DNA of 64,000 bases from JAXGPP01 sp040766885 (GCA_040766885.1 JAXGPP010000001.1:434001-498000), one strand, 5' to 3'. Positions 1-8,885 are shown, counted from the stretch's first letter. Program-made: numbers and translations. Notes: generated by a model not told the origin, from the sequence alone.

Positions 1-1332
1 GCGAGCGCCGCCGCGGAACTGAACAGCATCCACACCCTGGTCGTCGGCCAGTTCGATGTGCAGGCCGTCGTTCTCGCGGTAGCGATAGCCCACCCCCGCG
101 CCGGCTCCGCGCATGCCGTACTCCCAGACGTTCATGTTCCAATCGACGCTGTCGAGCCGGCCATCGACGGGGGCAACGATGAAGCCGCGAAGCGCGCGGC
201 AGTCGGTTACCATCAGCTTCTTCACGACAACAGGCTGGTTCGGCACCAGCGGAATACCCGGCCCTTCGGCGCCATAGGCGATGTCTTCTGAGATTCTTAG
301 GTTGGCGATGAACGCCTCGCCGCGGCCGAGGCTGTCGGTATTGCCGAGAATGATCAACGCCCGGCCGTCGGCTCCGGTGGGAAAGCTGAATTCGTAGCGG
401 CGATAGTCGCTGGTCGGCCGGCAGTTGACGTCAAATGGGGTATTGTGCCCTCCCTTCGCCGCCGTGCGGGCCCGGAGGTAAACGCCGGCGGTGCCGCGGA
501 CCTCCACCTCAAGGCGGTAGAAAGCATTGGGCTTCAGTCGCAGGCTCTGCTGCGCGGTGCTGTAGCGCCCCGGCGCGTCGAAACGGATTGCACGGCGCTC
601 GCGGTCGACCACCGACGAGAATCTTCCTTCGTCGGCTTCGCCAAGATTCCAGCGGGCGATCTGCCCGCCCTCAGCCTCCGACATGTCGGGGTTGGGCAAC
701 AGGTTGGCCGATTCCAGGTAGAGGCGACCAAACTGCTCGCCCGCCGAGTACGACGATCGCGCCGGCCAGACAGCCAATTCCGGCTGAGCGACGGAAGGAT
801 CGCGCCGGCCGATCTTGATTGGGATCATTGCCCCGCGGCTTGGCTTCACCTCGAGCATCGCCAGCGGCAAAGCGGCTTCAGAGGTCCAACGATCTACATC
901 GCGCTCTATGCGGATTTGACATCCGGCCGGCAGCGGCTGTTTGTGAGGCGGCGTTTCCCATTCCGTTTCGCCGGTCAGACTGATAACCAGGTGCTTGACG
1001 CTCTCGAACCGCGGACCAGAGCGAAACCAAACTTCGAACTGGTCCTGCCGCGGGGCGGATTGGCCCAAGCCGGACAGCGCACGAGCCTCAAGGGCCAGGT
1101 AAAGCATGTCGCCGCGAAAGCACGCCCGGACGGCGACCGCATCGCGCGGTGGCTCGGCTTGAAGCGGCCGGCTGAAGCCGCGGAGAGCTTCCATCTGTTG
1201 CCAACAGGGGTCGTCCAGCCGGCCGTCGACCACCGGAGATTCACCGACCTGCGGGGCGATCATATCGTCCGGCGGGTTCGGTTGAGCCAAGGGCGCAATC
1301 ACAACCAGCAGAGCGGCAGCCAGGCTATTCAT
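1..1332 (-). CDS. Secreted CBM9-like (carbohydrate-binding/DOMON-type) protein, C-terminus beyond window
   Basis: I translated this frame by hand: it stays open for 444 codons from an ATG at 1332 to the left edge, so the gene is partial. The N-terminus MNSLAAALLVVIAPLAQPNP looks like a signal peptide. It is followed by a motif of the carbohydrate-binding family 9-like domain (SPVVDGRLDDPCWQQ, then VAVRACFRGDMLYLALEAR and DQFEVWF), which is known from exported sugar-binding proteins. A second beta-rich segment follows (NLLPNPDMSEAEGGQIARWN), resembling CBM4/9-type jelly rolls. The start lies 27 bases after the stop of the GH106-like gene, so it is very likely the third gene of that operon. Role in binding plant or algal polysaccharide is inferred. 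Confidence 0.75.
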   Translation of the reverse strand, partial: MNSLAAALLVVIAPLAQPNPPDDMIAPQVGESPVVDGRLDDPCWQQMEALRGFSRPLQAEPPRDAVAVRACFRGDMLYLALEARALSGLGQSAPRQDQFEVWFRSGPRFESVKHLVISLTGETEWETPPHKQPLPAGCQIRIERDVDRWTSEAALPLAMLEVKPSRGAMIPIKIGRRDPSVAQPELAVWPARSSYSAGEQFGRLYLESANLLPNPDMSEAEGGQIARWNLGEADEGRFSSVVDRERRAIRFDAPGRYSTAQQSLRLKPNAFYRLEVEVRGTAGVYLRARTAAKGGHNTPFDVNCRPTSDYRRYEFSFPTGADGRALIILGNTDSLGRGEAFIANLRISEDIAYGAEGPGIPLVPNQPVVVKKLMVTDCRALRGFIVAPVDGRLDSVDWNMNVWEYGMRGAGAGVGYRYRENDGLHIELADDQGVDAVQFRGGAR

Positions 1333-1359
1333 GGCGGCTCCGGAATGGCAATTCCCGGT

Positions 1360-4251
1360 TCAAAACGGCAGCACGCGCTCTTCGCCAAACTCCAACTGCA
1401 CCGGGCCCAACAGGCCGGACGGAGTCAGTTCATCGGCGGACGAATAGCCCATGAAGCGGCGGAAGTCGGTCGTGCCCGTCTTGAGCAGGATGTTGGTCTT
1501 CGTCCGTCGCTGTTCAGGCGGCAGTTTCGCGTCGCCGATAAGCCGATTCATCCAGACGTTGACGACGTCGATTTCCAGGTCGTTTTTGCCGGACTTGACG
1601 TGTCCGGTGAGATCGACGGTCCATGGGGCGGTCCACACCACGCCCAGCGGCGATCCGTTGAGCCGCACCTCGGCCACATGCTTCACATCGCCAAGCTGCA
1701 AACGGACGAGCCCATTCGCCTGCGACGGGCTGAGTTCAAACTGCTGGCGGTAGGTTGCACGTCCCGAGAAATGCTTGATCGCTTCGTCGGGATGATCGGT
1801 CCAGGAAATGAGCTTCTCGAAAGTGGTCTTCTCGGGTGCACCCCACCCTGGTGCAAAGCGAACCTCCCACGGGCCAGCCAGTGCCATAGGCTCGGCGAGC
1901 GCCGAGACTTCGGCGGTGAGTTGCTTGTCGGCGGAGGTCTCAAGCTGGTAGCGTCCGTTTTGCCAGAGGCGCACGGCGACCGCATCCGGCTGGCGCGAAC
2001 GGACATCGAGCGGCTGCGGTCCGGTGCCTGAAACGAGATGCAGCTTTTCAGCCGGGCGACGGAAGACGACGAACGTCGAGCCGTTTTCAGGCAGACGGAT
2101 GGGAACGATCGTCCGGCCGTCCTGAACGCGGTACATTACGGCGTCCCGGATGGTGCCGGTGAGCGGATCCCACAATTCGGGCTCTTTATCCCTGACGCGG
2201 AAGGCACACTCGGCTTCTCCGCTGCCGGCGAGGAAGTAGATTTCCGCGTCGCCCACGCGGCGGTGAGTGTAGGGCCAGGGGCCTTCAAAGTCCAGGGCGA
2301 TCTGTTTTTCGGCGACAACTTCTGCGAGGGATTTGCCTGTAATCAAGTGGCCCTGGCCCTGAGCTTCGCCGCCCCACAATTGGGCAGCCAATTCGCGGAT
2401 CTCCGCATCGCAGGCAGGATACTTCTCCAATCCGGGCGCGCGGTCTGGACGGCGACTTCCGAGCACAACGGTCGCGCCGGCACGTGCCAACTCGGCGATC
2501 TTTCGCAGGGCCGCCGGCTGCACCGTCTCGTCCTCCAGGTCGACGATGAGCATCCGGTAGCGCATGCCATCGGGCAGAACGAGGTCGCCCTTCTCTACCC
2601 GCAACCGCTCCAACAGCACCTCGGTGTTGACGAGGTCATAGGTGTAGCCTTCGGGGAGCGAGAGCGTCGGCTTGGCAGTCCACGACTGGCCCTGATCCCA
2701 ATGGAGGTAGGGCTGGTCGCCGACGTAGCAGCAGGCATCGGCGACGAAGCGGCCGTGCCGCAGAAGGAACTGGCAGCGGGCGAGATAGGCGAGCAGCGCG
2801 CCAGACTGTTCGAACCAAGTCACATTGGGATTGACATGAGTGCCGGCGAAATACTCGATGCCCGGCTGGCCGAACTCGGCGGGCGAAGCGGTAAAAGTGT
2901 GCCAGACGAAGTGGTTGATCCCGTCGCAATACGCCCCGTCGGCGAGGGGCTTGAGCAGCGACGGATAGACCGACCAATGGCCCACCATGTGGGTGAATGC
3001 TTCGGCGGCAGCCAGCCGCTGCCCGTAGATATGGGCGGCCATCGCGATCGGCCGGTTGAATCCCCGCTTGGGGTACCAGAACTCGCCTTGCGGCATGTCG
3101 TTCCGCCCCAGGAAGGCCAATTGGTCGGCATGTTTGAACGTGGGGAGGCTGCGCGTCCAGGGCCCGCCCGACTCGGAATGCCATTTCAGACCGGCCTTGT
3201 TGCTTAACTCGCGGAGCTTCCCGTAGCAATTGGTCGTGAACGCGTCGGCCAAGGTGCGGTGATAATCGCGCAAGAGCCGCTCCGAGACGGCGGCGCTTTC
3301 AACGTCGAAACCGGCCAGCACCGGCAGATAGGGTACGAGGCTGTAGCCGCGAAGTTCCTCGAACTGCTTCTCGAAGCCGATGGTCCACGTGGGGATGGCC
3401 CCTTCCCAACTGACGCTGTAGAAGTGGGTGAGCGTCTTGCCCGCGAGCGGACCGGCGTCGGCAAGGAGATTTCCGCCCATGCGATTGAAATACGTCGTCA
3501 CAGCAGGCGCGCTGAGGATATCGACGTCGGTTTCGTGCCCTTCCATCGTGGTGCAAGCGAAGCGGAGCACTGTCCAGCGACCCTCGGGCACGTCGCATGT
3601 CAGTCGGCCGTTTTCGACCTTGCCCGACAGATCGACGACCTCGGCGGCCAGCGGCCGCGAAGACTCGCCATCCGGCGCTGTGCCATGGCGAACCGCGGCA
3701 ACGGCGACGTCCCATCCCCGGCTCCAATCCCCCTTTGGCAGCTCGCCTTCGAGCTTTTTGGGGCCGGTCACTTCCTGCGTGGCCCAAACGAGCTTCTTCG
3801 GCGCGTCGTCGCCAACGTCCCAGGGGCCCTTGAGTGCGCCGGCGCCGCTACTCAGGTTAACGCTCATTTCCAGTCCGAGGCGGTTGGCCTCGGTCATGGC
3901 GAACTTGAGCAGTTCGCGCCACTCGTCGCTCATGAACTCCGTCTTGGGCGGTGGGGGCGGGACGTGGTCGTCGTGATAGCCGCGTGAGTCGAACATCAAC
4001 AGGCCGGCGAACCCCTTGGCTTTCATCGCCTCAAGGTCGCGGGTGATCGATTCTTTGGTCACATTGCCGTTGACCCACCACCAGTAGGCCCACGGCTTGG
4101 CGGAATCGGGCGGTTGGGCAAAGCCTCGGGCCAGTCGGTCACGGGTGGGGGAGGATGACGAAACGTCTTCGGCGGCATGGCCGGTGGTCGGAAGTCCCAT
4201 GGCGGCCAGGACTACGAGCACCCGGAGCGATTTCCATAGTCGAGCAGACAC
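1360..4251 (-). CDS. GH106-like alpha-L-rhamnosidase, exported
   Basis: A 963-residue protein when started at the GTG at 4251, which has GGGAGA six bases upstream; the longest frame starts at a TTG at 4290 without such a site. The N-terminus has arginines and lysine, a hydrophobic core and a TGHAAED cleavage region, so it is exported. The mature start (SAKPWAYWWWVNGNVTKESI, then LEAMKAKGFAGLLMFDSRG) is characteristic of glycoside hydrolase family 106 rhamnosidases, whose length it matches. The C-terminal 150 residues hold a GH2-type jelly-roll (LAGPWEVRF, VRLNGSPLGVVWTAPW, GKNDLEIDVVNVW). It should release terminal L-rhamnose from polysaccharides outside the cytoplasm. It sits between an oxidoreductase gene and a sugar-binding protein gene on the same strand. 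Substrate is inferred from the family only. Confidence 0.85.
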   Translation of the reverse strand: MSARLWKSLRVLVVLAAMGLPTTGHAAEDVSSSSPTRDRLARGFAQPPDSAKPWAYWWWVNGNVTKESITRDLEAMKAKGFAGLLMFDSRGYHDDHVPPPPPKTEFMSDEWRELLKFAMTEANRLGLEMSVNLSSGAGALKGPWDVGDDAPKKLVWATQEVTGPKKLEGELPKGDWSRGWDVAVAAVRHGTAPDGESSRPLAAEVVDLSGKVENGRLTCDVPEGRWTVLRFACTTMEGHETDVDILSAPAVTTYFNRMGGNLLADAGPLAGKTLTHFYSVSWEGAIPTWTIGFEKQFEELRGYSLVPYLPVLAGFDVESAAVSERLLRDYHRTLADAFTTNCYGKLRELSNKAGLKWHSESGGPWTRSLPTFKHADQLAFLGRNDMPQGEFWYPKRGFNRPIAMAAHIYGQRLAAAEAFTHMVGHWSVYPSLLKPLADGAYCDGINHFVWHTFTASPAEFGQPGIEYFAGTHVNPNVTWFEQSGALLAYLARCQFLLRHGRFVADACCYVGDQPYLHWDQGQSWTAKPTLSLPEGYTYDLVNTEVLLERLRVEKGDLVLPDGMRYRMLIVDLEDETVQPAALRKIAELARAGATVVLGSRRPDRAPGLEKYPACDAEIRELAAQLWGGEAQGQGHLITGKSLAEVVAEKQIALDFEGPWPYTHRRVGDAEIYFLAGSGEAECAFRVRDKEPELWDPLTGTIRDAVMYRVQDGRTIVPIRLPENGSTFVVFRRPAEKLHLVSGTGPQPLDVRSRQPDAVAVRLWQNGRYQLETSADKQLTAEVSALAEPMALAGPWEVRFAPGWGAPEKTTFEKLISWTDHPDEAIKHFSGRATYRQQFELSPSQANGLVRLQLGDVKHVAEVRLNGSPLGVVWTAPWTVDLTGHVKSGKNDLEIDVVNVWMNRLIGDAKLPPEQRRTKTNILLKTGTTDFRRFMGYSSADELTPSGLLGPVQLEFGEERVLPF

Positions 4252-4380
4252 GGCCGATCTCCCACGAAGCGGACAGAGGGAATGCCACAATTTGACAACG
4301 GGACAGTATCCGGCGGGAAGACCCGCCAGTCAACTCGCCGGCACGTTACGGGTCCGGGCCGCTCACCTCGCGTCGAATGG

Positions 4381-5655
4381 TCACAGCACGATCTGCTGCG
4401 CGGTCTTGTCGTAGCGGGCGACCTTGTTCTCGCGGTGCGAGAGGATGCCCATGTTGAGTGGGGCCTGCACCCGGACGGCAACGTCGATCGGGCTGAACGG
4501 CCGCTGGCGGGTCTTGATGCACTCGAAGAAGTTCGACCACAGCCGGGTTACGTCTCCCGCGCTCTTCCAAGGAATAAAGACCTCCTTGGCCCCCTTCGCC
4601 GCCGGAACGATGCGGATGCCTTCGCCGGGGCCGCGCATGTGCTCTACGTCTTTGAACAGGATCACGCCGTCGGAACCGCGAAGCATTGTCTCGACCGGCG
4701 TGAAGTTCGAAAGCGAGTTTGTCAGCACGACGCTCGGTCCGCCCTCGTAGTCGACCACGATGTTGCACTGGTCCGGCACCTCGCGGTCGTACTGGAACGT
4801 GCCGCCGCCCCCCATCACGCGGGCCGGGAAGTCAAGGTCCAGCAGGCAGAACACGGGTGTGAAGACGTGGACCAACAGGTCGGTTGCCGGTCCGCCGGCG
4901 TAGTCCCAGTAGAGCCGCCACTGGAAGAACCGGGAGACGTCAAACGGACGGGCCGGCGCGTCGCCGAGGAACTGCTCCCAGTCGAGGTCTGGCCCCGGCT
5001 GCGCACTGGCATCGTCGATCTTCATCCGTTCGCCCCAGTCGCCGCGGCGGAAGTAGCCCGCCTGCACGTGGTGGATCTTGCCGACGACCCCTTCCTTGAT
5101 CAGCTTGCGGGCCTCGGCATATGCTTCGTCGGCGACAAACTGGGTGCCGACCTGCACGACGCGGCCGGTCTCCGCGGCCACCTCGCCGATCTTTCGGGCC
5201 AGATCCATCTGCGACCAGTGCGTGAGCGGTTTCTCGCAGTAGACGTCTTTGCCGGCCTGCATGGAGTCGAGGGCCTGGCGGGCGTGGTGACGGTCGGGCG
5301 TGGCAATGCAGACGGCGTCGATCGACTTGTCGGCCAGCAGGTCGTGGTAGTTGCGATAGATCTTACCGCCGGTGGCCTGGGCCGCCGCTTCAACGCGGGG
5401 GCGATACACGTCGCATACCGCCACCGTATCGCACAGGTCGGCCAGCACGCTACGGCAGACTTGGATGTGGGCACCGCAACGGCCGCCGGTGCCAATGAAA
5501 CCGACATTGATTCGCTCGTTGGCTCCCTTCACGCGGTCGTCGGCGATGACCATCGGGGCGGCGACGAACGAGGCGGCCGCCGCCGCGGTGCTCTGCCGCA
5601 GGAAATCACGCCGGGTGGGGGTCGCTGCTGAGGTTGTGCTGGGCGTCGTGTTCAT
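4381..5655 (-). CDS. Gfo/Idh/MocA family oxidoreductase with Tat signal
   Basis: 424 residues from the ATG at 5655, chosen because GGGAG lies eight bases upstream (a second ATG at 5661 is too close). The N-terminus carries a twin-arginine motif (TRRDFLRQSTAAAAASFV), so the folded enzyme is probably exported with its cofactor. A Rossmann nucleotide-binding segment follows (INVGFIGTGGRCGAHIQV) and the family signature lysine is in DVYCEKPLTHW. Exported Gfo/Idh/MocA proteins are greatly expanded in Planctomycetota and act as NAD(P)-dependent sugar dehydrogenases or hydrolases, but substrates are rarely known. It is the first gene behind the promoter at 6074-6103 and precedes the GH106-like rhamnosidase by about 130 bases, suggesting it works on a sugar released by that enzyme. 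Confidence 0.85.
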   Translation of the reverse strand: MNTTPSTTSAATPTRRDFLRQSTAAAAASFVAAPMVIADDRVKGANERINVGFIGTGGRCGAHIQVCRSVLADLCDTVAVCDVYRPRVEAAAQATGGKIYRNYHDLLADKSIDAVCIATPDRHHARQALDSMQAGKDVYCEKPLTHWSQMDLARKIGEVAAETGRVVQVGTQFVADEAYAEARKLIKEGVVGKIHHVQAGYFRRGDWGERMKIDDASAQPGPDLDWEQFLGDAPARPFDVSRFFQWRLYWDYAGGPATDLLVHVFTPVFCLLDLDFPARVMGGGGTFQYDREVPDQCNIVVDYEGGPSVVLTNSLSNFTPVETMLRGSDGVILFKDVEHMRGPGEGIRIVPAAKGAKEVFIPWKSAGDVTRLWSNFFECIKTRQRPFSPIDVAVRVQAPLNMGILSHRENKVARYDKTAQQIVL

Positions 5656-6045
5656 CGTCATCGCTCCCGGTGAGAGTGGTCCAGTGCGGCAACATGCTCC
5701 GCGCCGCAGTCTACGACGCGGTCGGCGCGGGGACAATATGCGGGCTTAGAGTAGCCGTTCAGACCCTCGAAGGGGCCCATCGAGGCCGCGAAGCGAAACG
5801 CATGCAGGGGGTGTTTCGGTTGACTGCGTCGCGGCGCGCGGCGCTAAGTCCAACTCAGCAAGGGGTTTCGCTTCAGAGTATCGGGCGTAAGTTTTTCCAC
5901 CCTTTTGGCTTGAGTGTTGAAGTTCCTAGAGGGGTGCTCGCAACCTGCGCGGTCGGACTGCCCTGGAACGCTAAGGATCGAATTGGGAAAGAACGAATCA
6001 CCGCCGCGCAGCAGCGGACGGGGTGATCTCAAGCCGCCGAACTAA
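5656..6045 (-). other. Long untranslated leader of the rhamnosidase operon
   Basis: About 390 bases between the promoter region and the oxidoreductase start. I see no convincing gene: the one 62-codon open frame here (5844-6032) has no ribosome binding site or recognisable sequence. The length suggests either a regulatory leader or a second, unseen promoter. Confidence 0.4.
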
Positions 6046-6073
6046 CCCGGCGGAGTCTCGAACGCCGGGGTAT

Positions 6074-6103
6074 AGTATACATAAGTTTATGTATACGTGT
6101 CAA
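6074..6103 (-). promoter_or_regulatory. Sigma70-type promoter with a perfect inverted repeat filling its spacer (putative operator)
   Basis: On the minus strand the -35 box TTGACA (6103-6098) and the -10 box TATACT (6079-6074) are separated by 18 bases. A perfect inverted repeat with 10-base arms GTATACATAA/TTATGTATAC and a two-base centre occupies 6075-6096, spanning the spacer and most of the -10 box. Such a layout is typical of an operator that blocks RNA polymerase. Transcription would start near 6067 and reach the oxidoreductase gene at 5655, leaving a leader of about 410 bases. A seven-base-pair hairpin (CCCGGCG/CGCCGGG, 6046-6069) lies at the start of that leader. The regulator is not identified. 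Confidence 0.75.
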
Positions 6104-6158
6104 GAGGTAAATCGGCCACAAAATCGGTGGCCCGTGGTGGGGGAGGAGGTCGGGCGTG

Positions 6159-7040
6159 TTACGCTTCCGAAAGCGGTGCGCGGGCGAGGTGCTTGAGGGC
6201 TTCCAGCGCGGTAACGACGTCGTCGCAGGTGACTTGCTGCCAGGCCTGCAGCCGATGGTGGATGATCGCCAGCTTGAAGGCCTCGAAGGCTTCCATCAGA
6301 TCGGAAGGCAATTCTGGCAGGTTTTCGAACGGACGGACCGGTTCGGCCGCCGGGCCGCTGGGCTCGGCGTCGAAGGGAACGCTGTCTTGCGCCTCGGCCG
6401 CTTCAACATCGTCGGAGCTCTCGTCGCCGAAGTCGGGATCGAACACCTCCTGGGTGCTCTCGCGGATCGTGTCGGAAATGCGGTTCTCGCGCTCGGGCGA
6501 CTCATCCGGCTCGGCATCGTCATCCACAGGCTCGGCCGCCGCGGCGTCGGCATCATCCTCGACGGCAACGCCGAGCGTCTCCGCGCGTTTCTGCCGCATC
6601 TGGTTGACGGACCAGCCGTTCTGCACGGCTCCTTCAAGCCACATCTCGGCGTCGCTCCAGTCGAGCGCCGCCTGGAAATGGCTCCAGAAGAGGCCGGAAT
6701 ACTGCTCGTAAACAGCGCCGAACTGCTCCCACGCCCGGCGGAGACGGCCGGCGTGCTGGCCGGTCAGATTGCCGACGCGGCGGGCCCACGCCTCATCGGA
6801 CCAGGCCTGCTGCGGCGCGCCGGCGTCGATGAGCCGCCGCCGCCAGTCGTAGATGATGCGGCCCTTCTCCCAGTTGGTGGTGCTGACGAGCCGATTCCAA
6901 CGTCCGAGGCTGTCGCGAAACGCCTCCTCGATCACGGCCGGCGGAACGACGGGCTCGGGCGCCACGGCGTTCTCACGGGTCTCTTCGGCCGTGTTCTCGA
7001 TCGCCTGCCCCGCGTCCTCCACCCCCCAGTCCTGATCCAT
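6159..7040 (-). CDS. Planctomycete-type hypothetical acidic protein
   Basis: 293 residues from the ATG at 7040, preceded by AGGAAG seven bases upstream; the longer frame to 7271 adds a basic, low-quality N-terminus and is rejected. No domain is recognised. The centre (residues about 40-140) is rich in tryptophan and looks helical (SLGRWNRLVSTTNWEKGRII, then WARRVGNLTGQHAGRLRRAW, YSGLFWSHFQAALDW). This is followed by a strongly acidic, probably disordered stretch (VEDDADAAAAEPVDDDAEPD) and a helical C-terminus (DLMEAFEAFKLAIIHHRLQA). No signal peptide, so cytoplasmic. The W-rich core followed by an acidic linker suggests a scaffold or partner-binding protein, but no function can be assigned. 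Confidence 0.7.
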   Translation of the reverse strand: MDQDWGVEDAGQAIENTAEETRENAVAPEPVVPPAVIEEAFRDSLGRWNRLVSTTNWEKGRIIYDWRRRLIDAGAPQQAWSDEAWARRVGNLTGQHAGRLRRAWEQFGAVYEQYSGLFWSHFQAALDWSDAEMWLEGAVQNGWSVNQMRQKRAETLGVAVEDDADAAAAEPVDDDAEPDESPERENRISDTIRESTQEVFDPDFGDESSDDVEAAEAQDSVPFDAEPSGPAAEPVRPFENLPELPSDLMEAFEAFKLAIIHHRLQAWQQVTCDDVVTALEALKHLARAPLSEA

Positions 7041-7523
7041 GCTGTCGCTTCCTTCTGTTGACCGTTTCCACGGCCGGGCCATTCCACCTGCCCGGCACAA
7101 AGAAGATCCTACCATGCTATCGCTGCCAGCAAACGGCCGGGTCGGGTTTCGCGAGAGAACGGGCCCGATTTCCCGCTCAAATTGCGGACGAGACAAGGTC
7201 TGACGATCGGCGAAGATGTACACGGTGCGCGTGATAGCGCCGGGGAAAAAGTGTTGATCGCTGCGCGACACTCGACGCCGCTGCGCGGGGCGGGTGTTAA
7301 GGGAGTGTGCACAGGCCGCAGGCGGACGAGAGCCGCCGATTGGAGCGACGGTTCACGCGGTGCCGTGTCGTCACCGACTGAGCCACCGACTCACCGCTCG
7401 CTCAACCAGTACAACTTGAACGGGTGGGGGACTTCTTCGACGCCCAGCAGGTTCTGGGCGTGCCGCAAGTCGAGCTGGTTCGCAAGTTAGGCGGCCCGTC
7501 GCCGCCAGCCGGTGAGCGCTCCG
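7041..7523. other. Intergenic stretch with a possible gene remnant
   Basis: No intact gene seen. On the minus strand, 7391-7477 reads LANQLDLRHAQNLLGVEEV and then PHPFKLYWLSER before a stop. This resembles the C-terminus of a real protein but has an in-frame stop upstream and no start, so it may be a decayed gene end. Confidence 0.3.
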
Positions 7524-8447
7524 TCATTCTCTTGACGGGCCCTCGGCAGGTGGACTACCTGGCGGCGCTTCGTCCTCGTCCTCCTCGTCGCGTCGCCAGT
7601 ATTCAGACTCTTCCACCAACCCGTACTTCTCGGCGACTGCTGGATCCGTGGTCACCAGGCGTGCGTAGTCGTCGCCGACTCCACCATCATCATCGAGTAC
7701 CACCCCATCCTTTCGCATCTGATCGAGGCGATCGGCCGCGGACCGCAACATTCTAATCATGTCCTCTATCGATTCTGCCTCCGCGGTCAGCCACTTGTTA
7801 CGCCAGATCGTCACGTATCGCCTCCTAGCTTCTTTCCACAACTCCTGGAATCTGCCTCGCACGAAGGCATTCAACTGGTTAGCGAAGTCGATGGGAAGGT
7901 TGAGGGTCTTGATGAGTTCCAGCACATCTGAGAGGTCTTTGAGCCTTCCCGGATTCGTCATTCCGGAGGCCAGTTTGAGTTCCACCAGCGTTGGCAGATT
8001 GATGTAATTGATCCCATCCGCCTCAAAACTCACCGACAGCGGCTCCGGGAAGGAAACGGGCTTCGGCTTGCCGTCACCGGGATAGTCGCCCGTCGTGAGG
8101 AATTCGATCTTTACTCCCAGTTGAGTATCGCGCAAGTGCTTGCTGGCCGGAAACGGGGGAAGATAGCCGAGACCTCTTAATTTGTCGTGGATGACCTTCA
8201 AGTCGTCCCTGCTAACGAGGAGGTCGACATCTTCGGTGAAGCGGCGCAGTCCGTGCCGGAACAACGCCATACCACCGACTACGGCATACGGGATCCCAAG
8301 CTCTTTGAGCCGTGACGAAATCTTGTGAAGGGCTTCGAAAACCGCGCTGCTCTCCTCGAAGTGCCGGCTTCCCTCACTCAAGGCCCACCTCGGATCACGG
8401 TTAAGGAGCTCTTCATAAATGGGAATCGGCGCTGGCGACAGGGCCAT
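7524..8447 (-). CDS. AbiEii/AbiGii-like nucleotidyltransferase
   Basis: 307 residues from the ATG at 8447. The open frame extends to 8651, but that would start upstream of the promoter found at 8625-8653, so the shorter form is preferred; no clear ribosome binding site is visible. Residues about 40-75 hold the minimal nucleotidyltransferase signature (IPYAVVGGMALFRHGLRR then FTEDVDLLV), with the GG and the paired aspartates of the metal site. This is the fold of AbiEii-type toxins and of uncharacterised nucleotidyltransferases. The C-terminus is acidic and ends in a Pro/Glu-rich tail. No partner antitoxin lies next to it: the neighbours are an unknown orphan and a methyltransferase. A defence or toxin role is inference from the family. 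Confidence 0.75.
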   Translation of the reverse strand: MALSPAPIPIYEELLNRDPRWALSEGSRHFEESSAVFEALHKISSRLKELGIPYAVVGGMALFRHGLRRFTEDVDLLVSRDDLKVIHDKLRGLGYLPPFPASKHLRDTQLGVKIEFLTTGDYPGDGKPKPVSFPEPLSVSFEADGINYINLPTLVELKLASGMTNPGRLKDLSDVLELIKTLNLPIDFANQLNAFVRGRFQELWKEARRRYVTIWRNKWLTAEAESIEDMIRMLRSAADRLDQMRKDGVVLDDDGGVGDDYARLVTTDPAVAEKYGLVEESEYWRRDEEDEDEAPPGSPPAEGPSRE

Positions 8448-8600
8448 TGTGTGTGCCTGTCCACGCTCGTTGCCACGTGATCGTCGTGTCCCAGGATCCA
8501 CCATAGTCGCGCAGTCCACACGTTCCGGTTCCAATAGGCATTCTCGCAAGGATGACACCTGGCCGCCACCGCACTCCTGCCAACGCTCGCTTGGCCGCCT

Positions 8601-8885
8601 TATATCACGAATTCCCGGTTCCCGAGTATAGGCGGCGACCATTGGTGCCACAAGTAGCGGAACAGTCTATGTCCAGACGAGGGGGGGCGAGAAGGCGATT
8701 GAGGGACCTTTTCCATCGGCGAGCACGGCAATGGCGCGTCCGAGACGCCCAGTCGAACGCACGAGATTCAGCGATGGTGGAAATCGCGGTGAGCCAGGAG
8801 AGACTGCGGAAGAAGATGAGAGCGGCCTTGTCTGCTTCCGCGCTGGCGGTGTTTCGCGTGCGATGTGACGGCACGCCCGAATCAG
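8601..8885 (-). repeat. Dispersed repeat, copy A, with outward promoter
   Basis: About 285 bases that align, with small gaps, to 11338-11595. Well conserved blocks include ATCACGAATTCC, GAGTATAGGCGGCGA, TGCCACAAGTAGCGGA, GAGCACGGCAATGG and TGGCGGTGTTT. The minus strand contains a frame of 89 codons that ends RRLYSGTGNS; copy B has a shorter frame with a matching end, and I regard both as spurious. The end nearest the nucleotidyltransferase gene carries a promoter. Confidence 0.8.
8625..8653 (-). promoter_or_regulatory. Promoter inside repeat copy A, reading into the nucleotidyltransferase gene
   Basis: TTGTGG (8653-8648) and TATACT (8630-8625) on the minus strand, 17 bases apart. Both boxes and the spacing are identical in copy B. 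The start of transcription would be near 8618, giving a leader of about 170 bases to 8447. Confidence 0.65.

Noticed and set aside
445..2031. Long plus-strand open frame (528 codons)
   Set aside because: It lies opposite the CBM9-like and GH106-like genes, has no recognisable protein sequence and reflects high GC content.
6046..6069. Hairpin CCCGGCG/CGCCGGG as terminator of the orphan gene at 6159
   Set aside because: It lies downstream of the promoter boxes and has no T-run; more likely part of the leader.
7391..7480. Protein-like minus-strand end (EEVPHPFKLYWLSER)
   Set aside because: In-frame stop upstream and no start or domain; kept only as a possible remnant.
8605..8874. 89-codon minus-strand frame within repeat copy A (and its 70-codon counterpart at 11342-11554)
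   Set aside because: The promoter lies inside the frames, indels between the copies break the homology of the upstream parts, and only the last residues match. Treated as repeat DNA rather than genes.
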